NCBI RefSeq assembly: GCF_000472925.1
Contig: NZ_AXAS01000053.1
Location: 1 to 59,692 of the forward strand
DNA length: 59,692 bases
Direction: 5' to 3'
Source: Bradyrhizobium sp. Ec3.3
GTDB lineage: Bacteria > Pseudomonadota > Alphaproteobacteria > Rhizobiales > Xanthobacteraceae
In this document: positions 25,233 through 33,314 of the stretch, piece after piece
Position numbering within the stretch: position 1 is the stretch's first letter
How the letters are laid out: each line of letters begins with the position of its first letter
Made by a program: the position numbers and the translations under genes
The notes under the pieces: model-generated
Database searches by the model: none
What the model was told of the DNA's origin: nothing
What the model saw: only the letters and a program-made list of their open reading frames with translations

Positions 25233-25310
25233 TTGAAATTGCAAGCCTATCGCTTTTCCGTGGCTCCCATGATGGACTGGAGCGAGAGTTCAAGATTTTC
25301 AATGCGTTAG
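25233..25310 (+). pseudogene. Relic of the dusA 5' end closed by a stop
   Basis: From a TTG at 25233 the frame reads 25 residues containing RFSVAPMMDW, matching KFSVAPMMDW of the intact DusA at 33315. After MMDW it diverges (SESSRFSMR) and stops at 25308-25310. This is what is expected when an element integrates into dusA and leaves the old 5' end at its far side. Confidence 0.65.
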
Positions 25311-25366
25311 AGGGCGGCGTGTGCACGACGTGTGCACCGGGAGATCAAGGAAGATCTTGCGACAGC
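25266..25366 (+). repeat. dusA-att-like repeat, copy B
   Basis: 101 bp, about 85% identical to copy A (9494-9594). It begins with CCCATGATGGACTGGA, identical over 16 bp to dusA at 33339-33354. Its right part holds a tandem GTGTGCAC-gac-GTGTGCAC (25319-25337), which could be an arm-type binding site of a recombinase. Conserved length and stop position in both copies argue that the whole 101 bp moved as a unit. Confidence 0.65.
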
Positions 25367-25499
25367 TAATGTGAGCAGGCCTTCGGCACTGGGCTTGCGC
25401 CGTTTCAGACAGCGCGCTCGCCAATGGTTGATCCAATCAAGAATTGAAAATTGTTGCGGCATGGTTCAGCCAATAGGTTGGCGCGCGGCAGTGCCCGGG

Positions 25500-25784
25500 T
25501 CATCTGTTGTCAGTGAGCTTTAGAAAGCCGTTGATCCTGATCTCGTTCCACACCTTTTCCTTGAAGAACGGATCCCCTTGGTTGAACCGGCGGACCATCT
25601 CGATGTCGTCGGCCTCGACGAGCTGCATGCTTCCAATCCGCGTTTCGCCGTCCGCGGCCAAAATGGGTCCCGCAATAACGATCTTCATCGGGCTCGCTTG
25701 TAGGTAGGCCTTGTGCTTGTCGTATAGTGCGAGCCGTCGGTCGACGGAGTCGGGATAGTCGAGGCAGTGAATGGCGAAGAGCAT
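25500..25784 (-). CDS. YciI-family protein
   Basis: 94 residues with the alpha/beta ferredoxin-like YciI fold. MLFAIHCLDYPDSVDRRLALYDKH and the later GPILAADGETRIGSM segment are characteristic, and the His/Asp pair of the proposed active site is present (H6, D9). YciI-like domains are small enzymes or sensors, often beside oxidoreductases. It lies 50 bp downstream of the GMC oxidoreductase in the same direction. Confidence 0.85.
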   Translation of the reverse strand: MLFAIHCLDYPDSVDRRLALYDKHKAYLQASPMKIVIAGPILAADGETRIGSMQLVEADDIEMVRRFNQGDPFFKEKVWNEIRINGFLKLTDNR

Positions 25785-25834
25785 CGCTGTGGGCCTTTCT
25801 GTTTGTGGTGGCGTAGGACCTGAAGGGCGAGTCG

Positions 25835-27463
25835 CTACACCGAGATCGCCGAGCGTCGGTCATCGAGGATCATCGAAGCTCCTTTCTCAGCGATCATGAG
25901 TGTCGGGGCGTTGGTGTTGCCCGAAGTAATCGTCGGCATGACGGAAGCATCGACAATTCTGAGGCCGTCTATGCCGTGTACACGGAGGCGCTCGTCCACG
26001 ACCGAATTCCGGTCCTGACCCATTCGCGCTGTGCCAACCGGATGGAAAATTGTTGTTGCTATGTTTCCAGCGGCAAGCGCGAGTTCCTCGTCGGTATCGA
26101 GATGCGCGCCTGGCAAGACCTCCTCCGGCATGTACGGCTTAAAGGCATTCGTCGCCATGATCCGCCGAGTAAGTCGGACGGCGTCCACGGCGACCTGGCG
26201 GTCACGCGGATGATCGAGGTAGTTTGGTCGAATCGAAGGATGATTTCGGAAGTCTGGCGATACGAGATGCACCGAGCCCCTGCTTGCCGGTCGCAGGTTG
26301 CATACGCTCGCGGTAATGGCTGGGTAGCGATGAAGGGGCTCTCCGAAGCGATCCAAGGAGAGTGGCTGAGCATGGTATTGTAGATTCGGCATTTCCTGAG
26401 ACGGATCTGACTTTGCAAAGGCACCAAGCTGGCTTGGCGCCATGCTCATGGGACCCCGCCGCAAAAAGGCATACTGCAGCGCGATGCGCGCCTTGCCGCT
26501 TAGCTTCGAGGCTAAATGGTTCAAGGTCAGGGCATTACTCACCTTGTAAGTGAGTCGCACTTGAAGATGGTCTTGAAGGTTTTCGCCAACGCCGTGCCGA
26601 TCGAGCACAACGGGGATCGCGTAATTCTGGAGGCGGGCCCCTTGGCCCACGCCCGAAAGCTCGAGAAGCTGGGGGGATCCAATCGCGCCCGCGGCAAGGA
26701 TGACCTCGCCGCCGTCATTGAGGTGCGCGATGACATCGGTATCGGATTGATCGAAAGCGACGCCCGTTGCTTGCCCGCATCGAAATAGTATCCGTTTCGC
26801 ATGCGCGTGTGTGACGACGGTCAGGTTCGATCGATTCCTCGCCGGTCTGAGGAAGGCCTTGCTTGCGTTGACGCGAACGCCGCGACGTTGATTGACCTGA
26901 AAGTAGCCGACCCCCGAGTTGTTACCCCTGTTGAAATCAGCAGTTGCGGGGATTCCAACCTCGACGCAGGCATCCCGGAAAACGTCAAGGATCGGCCAAT
27001 GGAGGCGCTGCTCCTCGATGCGCCACTCGCCGCCGGCATGATGTTCATCGTCCTCGCCGTGAACGAAATCCTCGTGCCGCATGAAATAGGGCAGAACGTC
27101 TTTCCAACTCCAGCCGGCGTTTCCCAGCTCGCTCCAGAGGTCGTAGTCCCGAGCCTGTCCTCGCATGTAGACCATGGCATTGATTGATGAGCATCCACCG
27201 AGCACCTTGCCGCGCGCGTAACCGATCTGGCGTCCGCCCAAGCCGGCTTCGGGGTCCGTCTTGTAGCACCAGTCGGTTCGCGGGTTGTCGATGCAATATA
27301 GATATCCGACCGGGATGTGGATCCAGAGGTAGTCGTCTTTGCCTCCTGCCTCCAGCAGAAGAACGCGGTGCTTGCCGCTTGCGGTAAGTCGGTTTGCAAG
27401 GAGACAGCCAGCGGTTCCCGCGCCGACGATGATGTAGTCGTAGAATCCGCTGTTCTCGGCCAA
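25835..27463 (-). CDS. GMC-family oxidoreductase (choline/alcohol dehydrogenase-like)
   Basis: 542 residues from a TTG at 27463. That start has GGAGG 6 nt upstream and places the FAD motif (YDYIIVGAGTAGCLLANRL) near the N-terminus, as is normal. The in-frame GTG at 27541 lies inside a strong hairpin and is unlikely. GMC signature regions are GKVLGGCSSINAMVYMRG and AAGAIGSPQLLELSGVG. The C-terminal IFHPVGTARMG carries the catalytic histidine. It oxidises an alcohol to an aldehyde using FAD; substrate unknown. Confidence 0.87.
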   Translation of the reverse strand: MAENSGFYDYIIVGAGTAGCLLANRLTASGKHRVLLLEAGGKDDYLWIHIPVGYLYCIDNPRTDWCYKTDPEAGLGGRQIGYARGKVLGGCSSINAMVYMRGQARDYDLWSELGNAGWSWKDVLPYFMRHEDFVHGEDDEHHAGGEWRIEEQRLHWPILDVFRDACVEVGIPATADFNRGNNSGVGYFQVNQRRGVRVNASKAFLRPARNRSNLTVVTHAHAKRILFRCGQATGVAFDQSDTDVIAHLNDGGEVILAAGAIGSPQLLELSGVGQGARLQNYAIPVVLDRHGVGENLQDHLQVRLTYKVSNALTLNHLASKLSGKARIALQYAFLRRGPMSMAPSQLGAFAKSDPSQEMPNLQYHAQPLSLDRFGEPLHRYPAITASVCNLRPASRGSVHLVSPDFRNHPSIRPNYLDHPRDRQVAVDAVRLTRRIMATNAFKPYMPEEVLPGAHLDTDEELALAAGNIATTIFHPVGTARMGQDRNSVVDERLRVHGIDGLRIVDASVMPTITSGNTNAPTLMIAEKGASMILDDRRSAISV

Positions 27464-27513
27464 CTGTTTCCTCCGGCTCATTGGGTGCTGTGCAGTTTTC
27501 AGCGTTGACACCT

Positions 27514-27543
27514 CCGTGACGGCGGGAGAGCCCGCCGTCACGG
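27514..27543 (-). terminator. Strong hairpin between the GMC oxidoreductase and quinone oxidoreductase genes
   Basis: A perfect 13-bp stem (ccgtgacggcggg / cccgccgtcacgg) with an AGAG loop starts 5 bp after the quinone oxidoreductase stop. There is no T-run. It may end or attenuate the upstream transcript, or protect its 3' end, while the GMC gene downstream has its own ribosome site. Confidence 0.6.
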
Positions 27544-27548
27544 CGGAT

Positions 27549-28532
27549 TCACGGTACGAGGATGAGTGAGCCTGCAGTCTTGCGGCCTTCGAGATCGCGG
27601 TGGGCCTGCGCCGCTTCCCGAAGAGGATAGGTCTTCGTCTCGATTGCCTTTAAATGTTCGAGGCGGATCGCCTCGAAGAGGGCGTCCGCTGCGGCTTCGA
27701 GTTCTTCGCGCTTGGCTGTATAGTGGGCGATTGACGGTCGGGTGACGAAGAGTGAGCCTTTGGCGCCGAGTTGAGCGAGATCAAGTGGAGGGACGTGGCC
27801 AGAGGCCGTTCCGAAGCTGATCAAGATGCCGCGGGGACGGAGAGTATCCAGGGAGCCTGCGAAGGTATCCTTGCCGATAGAATCGTATACCGCTGAGACT
27901 CCCTCACCCCTAGTGATGTCGCGGACTCTCTCCGTGAAGTTTTCCTTGGTGTAGATGATTGTATGATCATATCCGTTGGCGCGTGCGAGCTTGGCCTTCT
28001 CTTCCGAGCTGACGGTCCCGATAACCGTTGCGCCGATATGCTTGAGCCATTGGCCCGCGATGAGTCCGATCCCGCCTGCTGCGGCATGGAAGAGGACGGC
28101 GTCGCCTTTTTTCACCTCGTGACAGCGGCGGATGAGATATTCGACGGTCAGTCCCTTGAAAATGAGGCTCGCAGCGACTTCGGTCGGAATGTCGTCGGGC
28201 AGCTTGAGAGCGCGAGCGGCCGGAACGTTGCGGGCTGAGGCATAGCCGCCTGGGGGGCCGCCGACATAGACCACGCGGTCACCAGGAACGAAGTTCTTGA
28301 CGTTCTCGCCGACAGCTTCGACGATTCCAACGCCTTCGACGCCGACACCGCTCGGCAAGGGCAGCGGGTAGAGACCGCTCCGATGGTAGATATCGATATA
28401 GTTGACGCCGATCGCGCGCTGAGTGATCTGGATCTGATCGGCTGCCGGTTGCTGAAGTTCTTCCGTCGTCCATTCGAGAACATCCGGAGAACCAACCTTC
28501 GAGAATTTCAGTGCATGTGCCGTCACTGGCAT
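27549..28532 (-). CDS. NADPH:quinone oxidoreductase (zinc-free MDR family)
   Basis: 327 residues of the medium-chain dehydrogenase fold. The cofactor motif AAAGGIGLIAGQWLK and the NYIDIYHRSGLYP segment are typical of QOR/zeta-crystallin proteins; structural and catalytic zinc ligands are absent. It reduces quinones or enals with NADPH. It is followed by the hairpin and the GMC gene, and preceded at 139 bp by a LysR gene in the same direction. Confidence 0.9.
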   Translation of the reverse strand: MPVTAHALKFSKVGSPDVLEWTTEELQQPAADQIQITQRAIGVNYIDIYHRSGLYPLPLPSGVGVEGVGIVEAVGENVKNFVPGDRVVYVGGPPGGYASARNVPAARALKLPDDIPTEVAASLIFKGLTVEYLIRRCHEVKKGDAVLFHAAAGGIGLIAGQWLKHIGATVIGTVSSEEKAKLARANGYDHTIIYTKENFTERVRDITRGEGVSAVYDSIGKDTFAGSLDTLRPRGILISFGTASGHVPPLDLAQLGAKGSLFVTRPSIAHYTAKREELEAAADALFEAIRLEHLKAIETKTYPLREAAQAHRDLEGRKTAGSLILVP

Positions 28533-28671
28533 TCGAGTTCCCTTTGATTTGGAAGAGGAGAGTTCGGCGAACTCTATCCAAACCCCATCAAAGGAGAGCC
28601 AGCACCAATATTGCAGAGTGGTTTTTCACAATTGGAAATTTGCCTGCCGGCCTTATTGGAGGGCCGTTGGC

Positions 28672-29589
28672 CTAGCCGGAACTGACAGGAGCCTCGGGCC
28701 CGGCTATGTTCATTAATTGCGGCGCAGCATCGGTGATCGTCTCTGCGACGTGGTCGGCGAGAGAGCGAACGCGGGTCAAAGCGTGGGATTCCGATTGCTG
28801 CAGCAGCCAAATGTCGGAAATGAAAGGCGGCTCACTCTCAAGCACACGTACTAGGCCAAGTCGATTGGCGATGAAGGCAGGCAACACGGCCAAACCAAGG
28901 CTGGCTTCCGCTGCGACCAGTTGAGCGCCCATCGTATGGGCACGAAATACGAAGTTCGGTTCAGGAGCGATGTCCGACAACCAGCGTGCCAGCGGGAGAA
29001 ATGCCAGGACAGGATCCCATCCGATCAAGCGATGCTTTTCGAGGTCTGCTGCCGTTCGGGGGACCCCGTGGGCTTCGACGTAGGCGCGCGAACCATACAA
29101 TCCCAGCGCGATGCTTCCGATGCGGCGCACCAGGTAGTCGCCTTGCGTTGGCCGGACCAGGCGTACCAGGACGTCGGCCTCACGCTGCGAGAGCCGCAGC
29201 GGTCGGACGTCGGCTATCACCTCCAGCTGCACTTGCGGATACCGCTGTTGAAATCCGGCAAGCCCTGGGATGATCAGGTGTTGTCCCAGCAATTCGGGGA
29301 TGGCCAGGCGGACGATACCCGTCAATTGTTCTGATGGCCCCGTGGCGCCTCTCTCCAGCCAGAGCAGTTGGGCCTCCGCCGCTTCTGCAGGAGGAAAGAA
29401 GGCTTCGCCGGCTTCCGACAACACATATCCGTCCGGGCGTTTGGCGAACAATGTGGTCTTGAGCGAGCTCTCGAGCGCGGCAATCCGCCGGGCGACGGTG
29501 GCTTGGCTCACCCGCAACTCCCTCGAAGCTTCCGTTAGACTGTGCGCTCGCGCCACCGCGAGAAAGTATCGGAGATCGTTCCAATCCAA
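28672..29589 (-). CDS. LysR-family regulator 1 (TTG start)
   Basis: 305 residues from a TTG at 29589. AGGAG lies 6 nt upstream, and this start gives the classic DWNDLRYFLAVARAHSLTEASRELRVS N-terminal winged helix; no ATG is near. The effector-binding domain starts near residue 90. It lies upstream of and in the same direction as the quinone oxidoreductase, so it may regulate that gene or the neighbouring operon. Ligand unknown. Confidence 0.87.
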   Translation of the reverse strand: MDWNDLRYFLAVARAHSLTEASRELRVSQATVARRIAALESSLKTTLFAKRPDGYVLSEAGEAFFPPAEAAEAQLLWLERGATGPSEQLTGIVRLAIPELLGQHLIIPGLAGFQQRYPQVQLEVIADVRPLRLSQREADVLVRLVRPTQGDYLVRRIGSIALGLYGSRAYVEAHGVPRTAADLEKHRLIGWDPVLAFLPLARWLSDIAPEPNFVFRAHTMGAQLVAAEASLGLAVLPAFIANRLGLVRVLESEPPFISDIWLLQQSESHALTRVRSLADHVAETITDAAPQLMNIAGPEAPVSSG

Positions 29590-29799
29590 GCTGGGCTCCT
29601 GTTGGACGTCATGCAGGGGCGGTTCTGTCTTATCTCCCAGGCTGCGGGTTATGCGCGGCAGCAAAGCCTGACGCTGCTTGCCGCGACCATATCGCGAAGC
29701 CGCAAAGCCGTCTCGGAAGATTGGGCTGCCAAAAACAATTGCAACCGAAGGACATGGAGACAATATTCTGGCCCAATTTCTGGCCCTCGTCCGATTTGC

Positions 29800-30705
29800 T
29801 TACACATCAGCACTCCGCTGCTTCTCGCCGAACCTCTGAACTGCATAGTCCAGGAAGCTCCGCAGCTTCGGTGTCATTCGTTTGTCGGGAGCGTACAGTG
29901 CGTGCAACGGACGGGCAGGGGGTTCGTATTTTGGCAAGAGCCTCACGAGACGCCCCGTCTTGATCTCGTCGGCCACGAGTTCGTGCGGCTGCAGAAGCAC
30001 ACCCATACCTGCCACGGCAGCTGCACGAAGCGCTTCGCCGCTATCAGTGGAGAATCTGCCCGTGATCGGGACGGTCTCCCGACCGTGCGGTCCCTCGAAC
30101 GACCACTGCGTGCGAAGCGACGTGTGCGAGAATACGAGGCATTCGTGGTGCTGCAGATCCTCTGGTTTGCGCAGTTTTTTCGCTGATTTGAGATAGTCCG
30201 GCGCCGCGCAAAGAACCATTCGAAGCGAGGCCAGATGTCGCGCCAGCAATGCGCTGTCCGAAAGTGGTCCAGTGCGGAAAACAACATCGAAACCCTCGTC
30301 CACCAGATCGACCGTCCGATTGGTAAGACTGATGTCCACGGACACCTCCGGATGTTGCTTCAGGTATGCCGGGATTTCAGGTGCCAGCGCGTGACTTCCG
30401 AAGGTAATGGGCGCGCTGATTCTTAGCCGCCCCCGCGGCGTCGAGCGGGTTTCCGCGATCAGCGCTTCGGCCGCCTCCATCTCCGCCAGGATGTTCTTCG
30501 CCCGCTCGTAGAACACGCGACCGCCGTCGGTCAGGCTCTGCCGACGGGTCGTGCGGTTCAGCAGCTTGATTCCCAGGCCGTGCTCTAGCGTCCGTATTTG
30601 CTTGCCCGCCAGTTGCGAGGACAGGTCAAGTTCGGCCGCGGCAGCAGAAATGGAGCCGAGCTCGACCGCGCTTACAAAAGCTCGCATGCATACCAATCGA
30701 TCCAT
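29800..30705 (-). CDS. LysR-family regulator 2
   Basis: 301 residues from the ATG at 30705, which begins MDRLVCMRAFVSAVELGSIS. The HTH covers residues 15-65 (SSQLAGKQIRTLE) and includes LLNRTTRRQSLTDGG. The C-terminal domain is of the AaeR/DmlR subgroup. It faces a secreted alpha/beta hydrolase across a 136-bp gap with a palindrome at its edge, the usual layout for a LysR gene and its target. Confidence 0.9.
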   Translation of the reverse strand: MDRLVCMRAFVSAVELGSISAAAAELDLSSQLAGKQIRTLEHGLGIKLLNRTTRRQSLTDGGRVFYERAKNILAEMEAAEALIAETRSTPRGRLRISAPITFGSHALAPEIPAYLKQHPEVSVDISLTNRTVDLVDEGFDVVFRTGPLSDSALLARHLASLRMVLCAAPDYLKSAKKLRKPEDLQHHECLVFSHTSLRTQWSFEGPHGRETVPITGRFSTDSGEALRAAAVAGMGVLLQPHELVADEIKTGRLVRLLPKYEPPARPLHALYAPDKRMTPKLRSFLDYAVQRFGEKQRSADV

Positions 30706-30709
30706 TTGA

Positions 30710-30724
30710 AACAAACCGTTTGTT
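30710..30724. promoter_or_regulatory. Candidate LysR operator between regulator 2 and the hydrolase
   Basis: AACAAACCGTTTGTT, a perfect 6-3-6 palindrome, lies 4 bp upstream of the LysR start codon and 117 bp before the hydrolase. Its place fits LysR autoregulation. The T-N11-A core is only roughly met. Confidence 0.5.
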
Positions 30725-30841
30725 GTATCGATCAATTTCGCCGATTTATCCAGATTTGTTGTATATCTTACAGTCGCGGCATTGCAATCGGCATTACGCC
30801 ATCTGCTGGCCCCGGCCAGCTCAAACCTGGAAGAAAATCCA

Positions 30842-31621
30842 ATGCGATCATTCACACAGAGAGCCGTCTTTGCTGCCGCTTTGGGCGGCGCGGCACTAGC
30901 CTCAACGGGAGCCTCGGCTGAAACGCCCGATAAGCAGAAGCCCACGGTGGTGCTTGTCCACGGCGCGTTTGCCGACGGTTCGGCCTGGAACAAGGTCATT
31001 CCCTTGCTCCAGGAGAAAGGGCTGACGGTCGTGTCCGTGCAGAACCCGCTGACCTCGCTGGCCGACGACGTTGCGACCACGCGGCGCATGCTCGACAATC
31101 AGACCGGCCCCGTTGTCCTGGTGGGACACTCGTGGGGTGGCGTCGTCATCACGGAAGCCGGCAAGCACGAGCGCGTCAAAGCGCTGGTCTACGTCGCCGC
31201 ATTCGCTCCATCCGAAGGGCAATCGGTCGCGGACGTGTCCAAGGATTACCCGACACCCTCAGGTTTCGCGCACATTCTCGCAGACAAGGAGGGATTCCTG
31301 ACGCTCAGCCTTGAGGGAGTGTCGAAACACCTCGCCCCAGACGTTCCGGCTGATCAAACCCGGCTGATGGCCGCGACGCAAACCCCTACGCGTGGAAAGA
31401 ACTTCGAGGAGAAGGTCACCACCGCTGCCTGGAAGACTAGGCCGTCGTGGTATGTGGTGAGCGAGCAAGACCGCATGCTTCAGCCCGCCCTGCAGAAGGC
31501 GATGGCCGAGAAGATCTCGGCTCATGTTGTGAGCCTGCCAGCCGGGCACACGCCACAGATTTCGCAGCCGGCCGAGATTGCAAAAGTGATCCTCGCAGCT
31601 ACGGCAGGCGCGCCAAAGTAG
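30842..31621 (+). CDS. Secreted alpha/beta hydrolase
   Basis: 259 residues. The signal peptide covers about residues 1-26 (ASTGASA cleavage). The mature enzyme has the oxyanion region VLVHGAFADGSAW, nucleophile elbow GHSWGG with S97, and a late GHTPQ histidine motif. It probably hydrolyses an ester or lactone in the periplasm. It is divergent from LysR regulator 2 and ends in an intrinsic terminator. Confidence 0.9.
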   Translation: MRSFTQRAVFAAALGGAALASTGASAETPDKQKPTVVLVHGAFADGSAWNKVIPLLQEKGLTVVSVQNPLTSLADDVATTRRMLDNQTGPVVLVGHSWGGVVITEAGKHERVKALVYVAAFAPSEGQSVADVSKDYPTPSGFAHILADKEGFLTLSLEGVSKHLAPDVPADQTRLMAATQTPTRGKNFEEKVTTAAWKTRPSWYVVSEQDRMLQPALQKAMAEKISAHVVSLPAGHTPQISQPAEIAKVILAATAGAPK

Positions 31622-31632
31622 TGGCGTCCTGG

Positions 31633-31660
31633 CGCGCTCAGTTGTCGAGCGCGTTTTTTT
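31633..31660 (+). terminator. Intrinsic terminator after the hydrolase
   Basis: A 7-bp stem (CGCGCTC/GAGCGCG) with a 7-nt loop is followed directly by seven Ts. Confidence 0.85.
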
Positions 31661-31890
31661 CTTGAACCGTGTCACGGGCAACGAGCGCGGGCGCCAAAGG
31701 CGGCCTGCGCTCAAGTTTGCCATTCGGATCCCCCGGCTTCCAGAACCGGGCCATGGCTGCCAGCAGAACTGCAAAATCGTTTTTCATCTTTGACCGTGGA
31801 GACGGCCGATCAACGATTTCAAGCTCTGCATCACGCAGCGCACGGCATCGTTGCGAATACAAACGTCAAGAACAAACCAGGGGGCAACAG

Positions 31891-33093
31891 ATGTCAAAGC
31901 TTGCATCGGCACTCTTCCTAACAACAGCAATGATCTCTGCGAGCCCAACATACGCATCGGGCGACGTCATACGGATCGGCGTCCTGAACGATCAGACTGG
32001 CCTCTACGCGGAATTCGGTGGTCTGGGCTCCGTGGAAGCTGCGAAATTAGCTGTCGAGGAATTCGGTGGCCGAGTGCTTGGAAAGAAGATCGAAATTGTG
32101 GCAGCCGATCATCAAAACAAGACCGATATCGGGCTCTCGACGGCAAGGAAATGGTTTGATGCCGATAACGTCGACATGATCACTGACTTGACCAATTCGG
32201 CAATCGCAATCGGCGTTCAGAACTTGGCGAAAGAACGCGGCAAGATAACTATCGCCGTTGGTCCCGGAACGACGCGGCTCACCAATGAAGATTGCTCGCC
32301 GACAGGATTTCACTGGATGTGGGACACGTACTCCCAAGCGGCTGGCACCGCCCGGGCGGTTTTGGAGAACGGCGGCAAGAAGTGGTTCATCCTGGCCGCA
32401 GACTACGCTTTCGGCCATCAGATGGCTGCAGACCTATCCAGGGCTGTGCAGGACCACGGCGGCATTGTTACTGGAAATGTTCGTCACCCTCTCGGCACCA
32501 GTGACTTCTCGTCCTTCCTCCTTCAAGCTCAGGCATCCAAGGCTGAGATTGTCGGGCTGGCAAACGCGGGAGCCGACACGATCAATTCGATCAAGCAGGC
32601 GGCCGAGTTCAACCTCGCCGGGAGCGGACAAAAGCTGGTTGGTCTCGTTGTGGTGATAAGCGATATCAGGGCGCTTGGATTAAGCAGTTCCAAGGGCCTC
32701 CTGGTAACGACCGCTTACTACTGGGATCGTGACGAAAGTAGTCGAGAGTTTGCGAGCAAGTACCAGGCTCGGACTGGCAAGAAGCCAGGCATGATTCAAG
32801 CGGGTGTCTACTCGGGAGTACTGCACTATCTGAAGTCCATGCAGGTCGCGGGCACTGAGGATGGCAAGGCCGTCGCTGCCCAAATGCACAAGCTTCCGGT
32901 CCAGGATGCGGTATCGAAGAACGCCCTTGTGCGGCAAGATGGACGGGTGATCCGGAATATGTATCTGGTGGAAGTCAAATCTCCATCCGAGTCCACGGGC
33001 GATTGGGATTACTATCGCATCGTCCGAACGATCCCTGGAGATCAAACAGCGATTCCGCTTTCAGAAAGCAAGTGTGCATTGTTGAAGCAGTAG
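31891..33093 (+). CDS. Orphan branched-chain amino-acid-type ABC transporter substrate-binding protein
   Basis: 400 residues from the ATG at 31891, with a G-rich ribosome site (AGGGGG). A signal peptide (about 1-23) precedes a Peripla_BP_6 fold: IRIGVLNDQTGLYAEFGG, then GPGTTRLTNEDCSPTGFHWMWD. It should bind an amide, urea or aromatic-acid-like ligand in the periplasm. No permease or ATPase genes of this class are in the window, so it relies on a transporter elsewhere or was left behind by loss of its operon. Confidence 0.88.
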   Translation: MSKLASALFLTTAMISASPTYASGDVIRIGVLNDQTGLYAEFGGLGSVEAAKLAVEEFGGRVLGKKIEIVAADHQNKTDIGLSTARKWFDADNVDMITDLTNSAIAIGVQNLAKERGKITIAVGPGTTRLTNEDCSPTGFHWMWDTYSQAAGTARAVLENGGKKWFILAADYAFGHQMAADLSRAVQDHGGIVTGNVRHPLGTSDFSSFLLQAQASKAEIVGLANAGADTINSIKQAAEFNLAGSGQKLVGLVVVISDIRALGLSSSKGLLVTTAYYWDRDESSREFASKYQARTGKKPGMIQAGVYSGVLHYLKSMQVAGTEDGKAVAAQMHKLPVQDAVSKNALVRQDGRVIRNMYLVEVKSPSESTGDWDYYRIVRTIPGDQTAIPLSESKCALLKQ

Positions 33094-33314
33094 CGGGAGC
33101 TCGAGGCGAGCGGCAGGTCCGTATCGGCCGCACTCCGGGAATGCGATAAGCGGGACCCGGGCTCGTGCCATGGTCGCCGGAAGCGTCCGCACAATCGCGA
33201 TGCTACTTTGCATGGGGTTGTTTTCGATATTTTAGTTGGATCGGACATGCCTCCGCGGACGGGGTCCAAAAGCGTATTGTTGCATTGAGCTGGTGTTGCG
33301 GTTAAGCAATTGAG
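33094..33314. other. Interval upstream of dusA
   Basis: No gene, terminator or integrase remnant is visible here. A dusA-integrating island normally carries its integrase close to this junction, so the absence suggests deletion. Confidence 0.5.

Noticed and set aside
31133..31314. Short frames inside the alpha/beta hydrolase
   Set aside because: Alternative frames of an intact enzyme with a complete catalytic signature.
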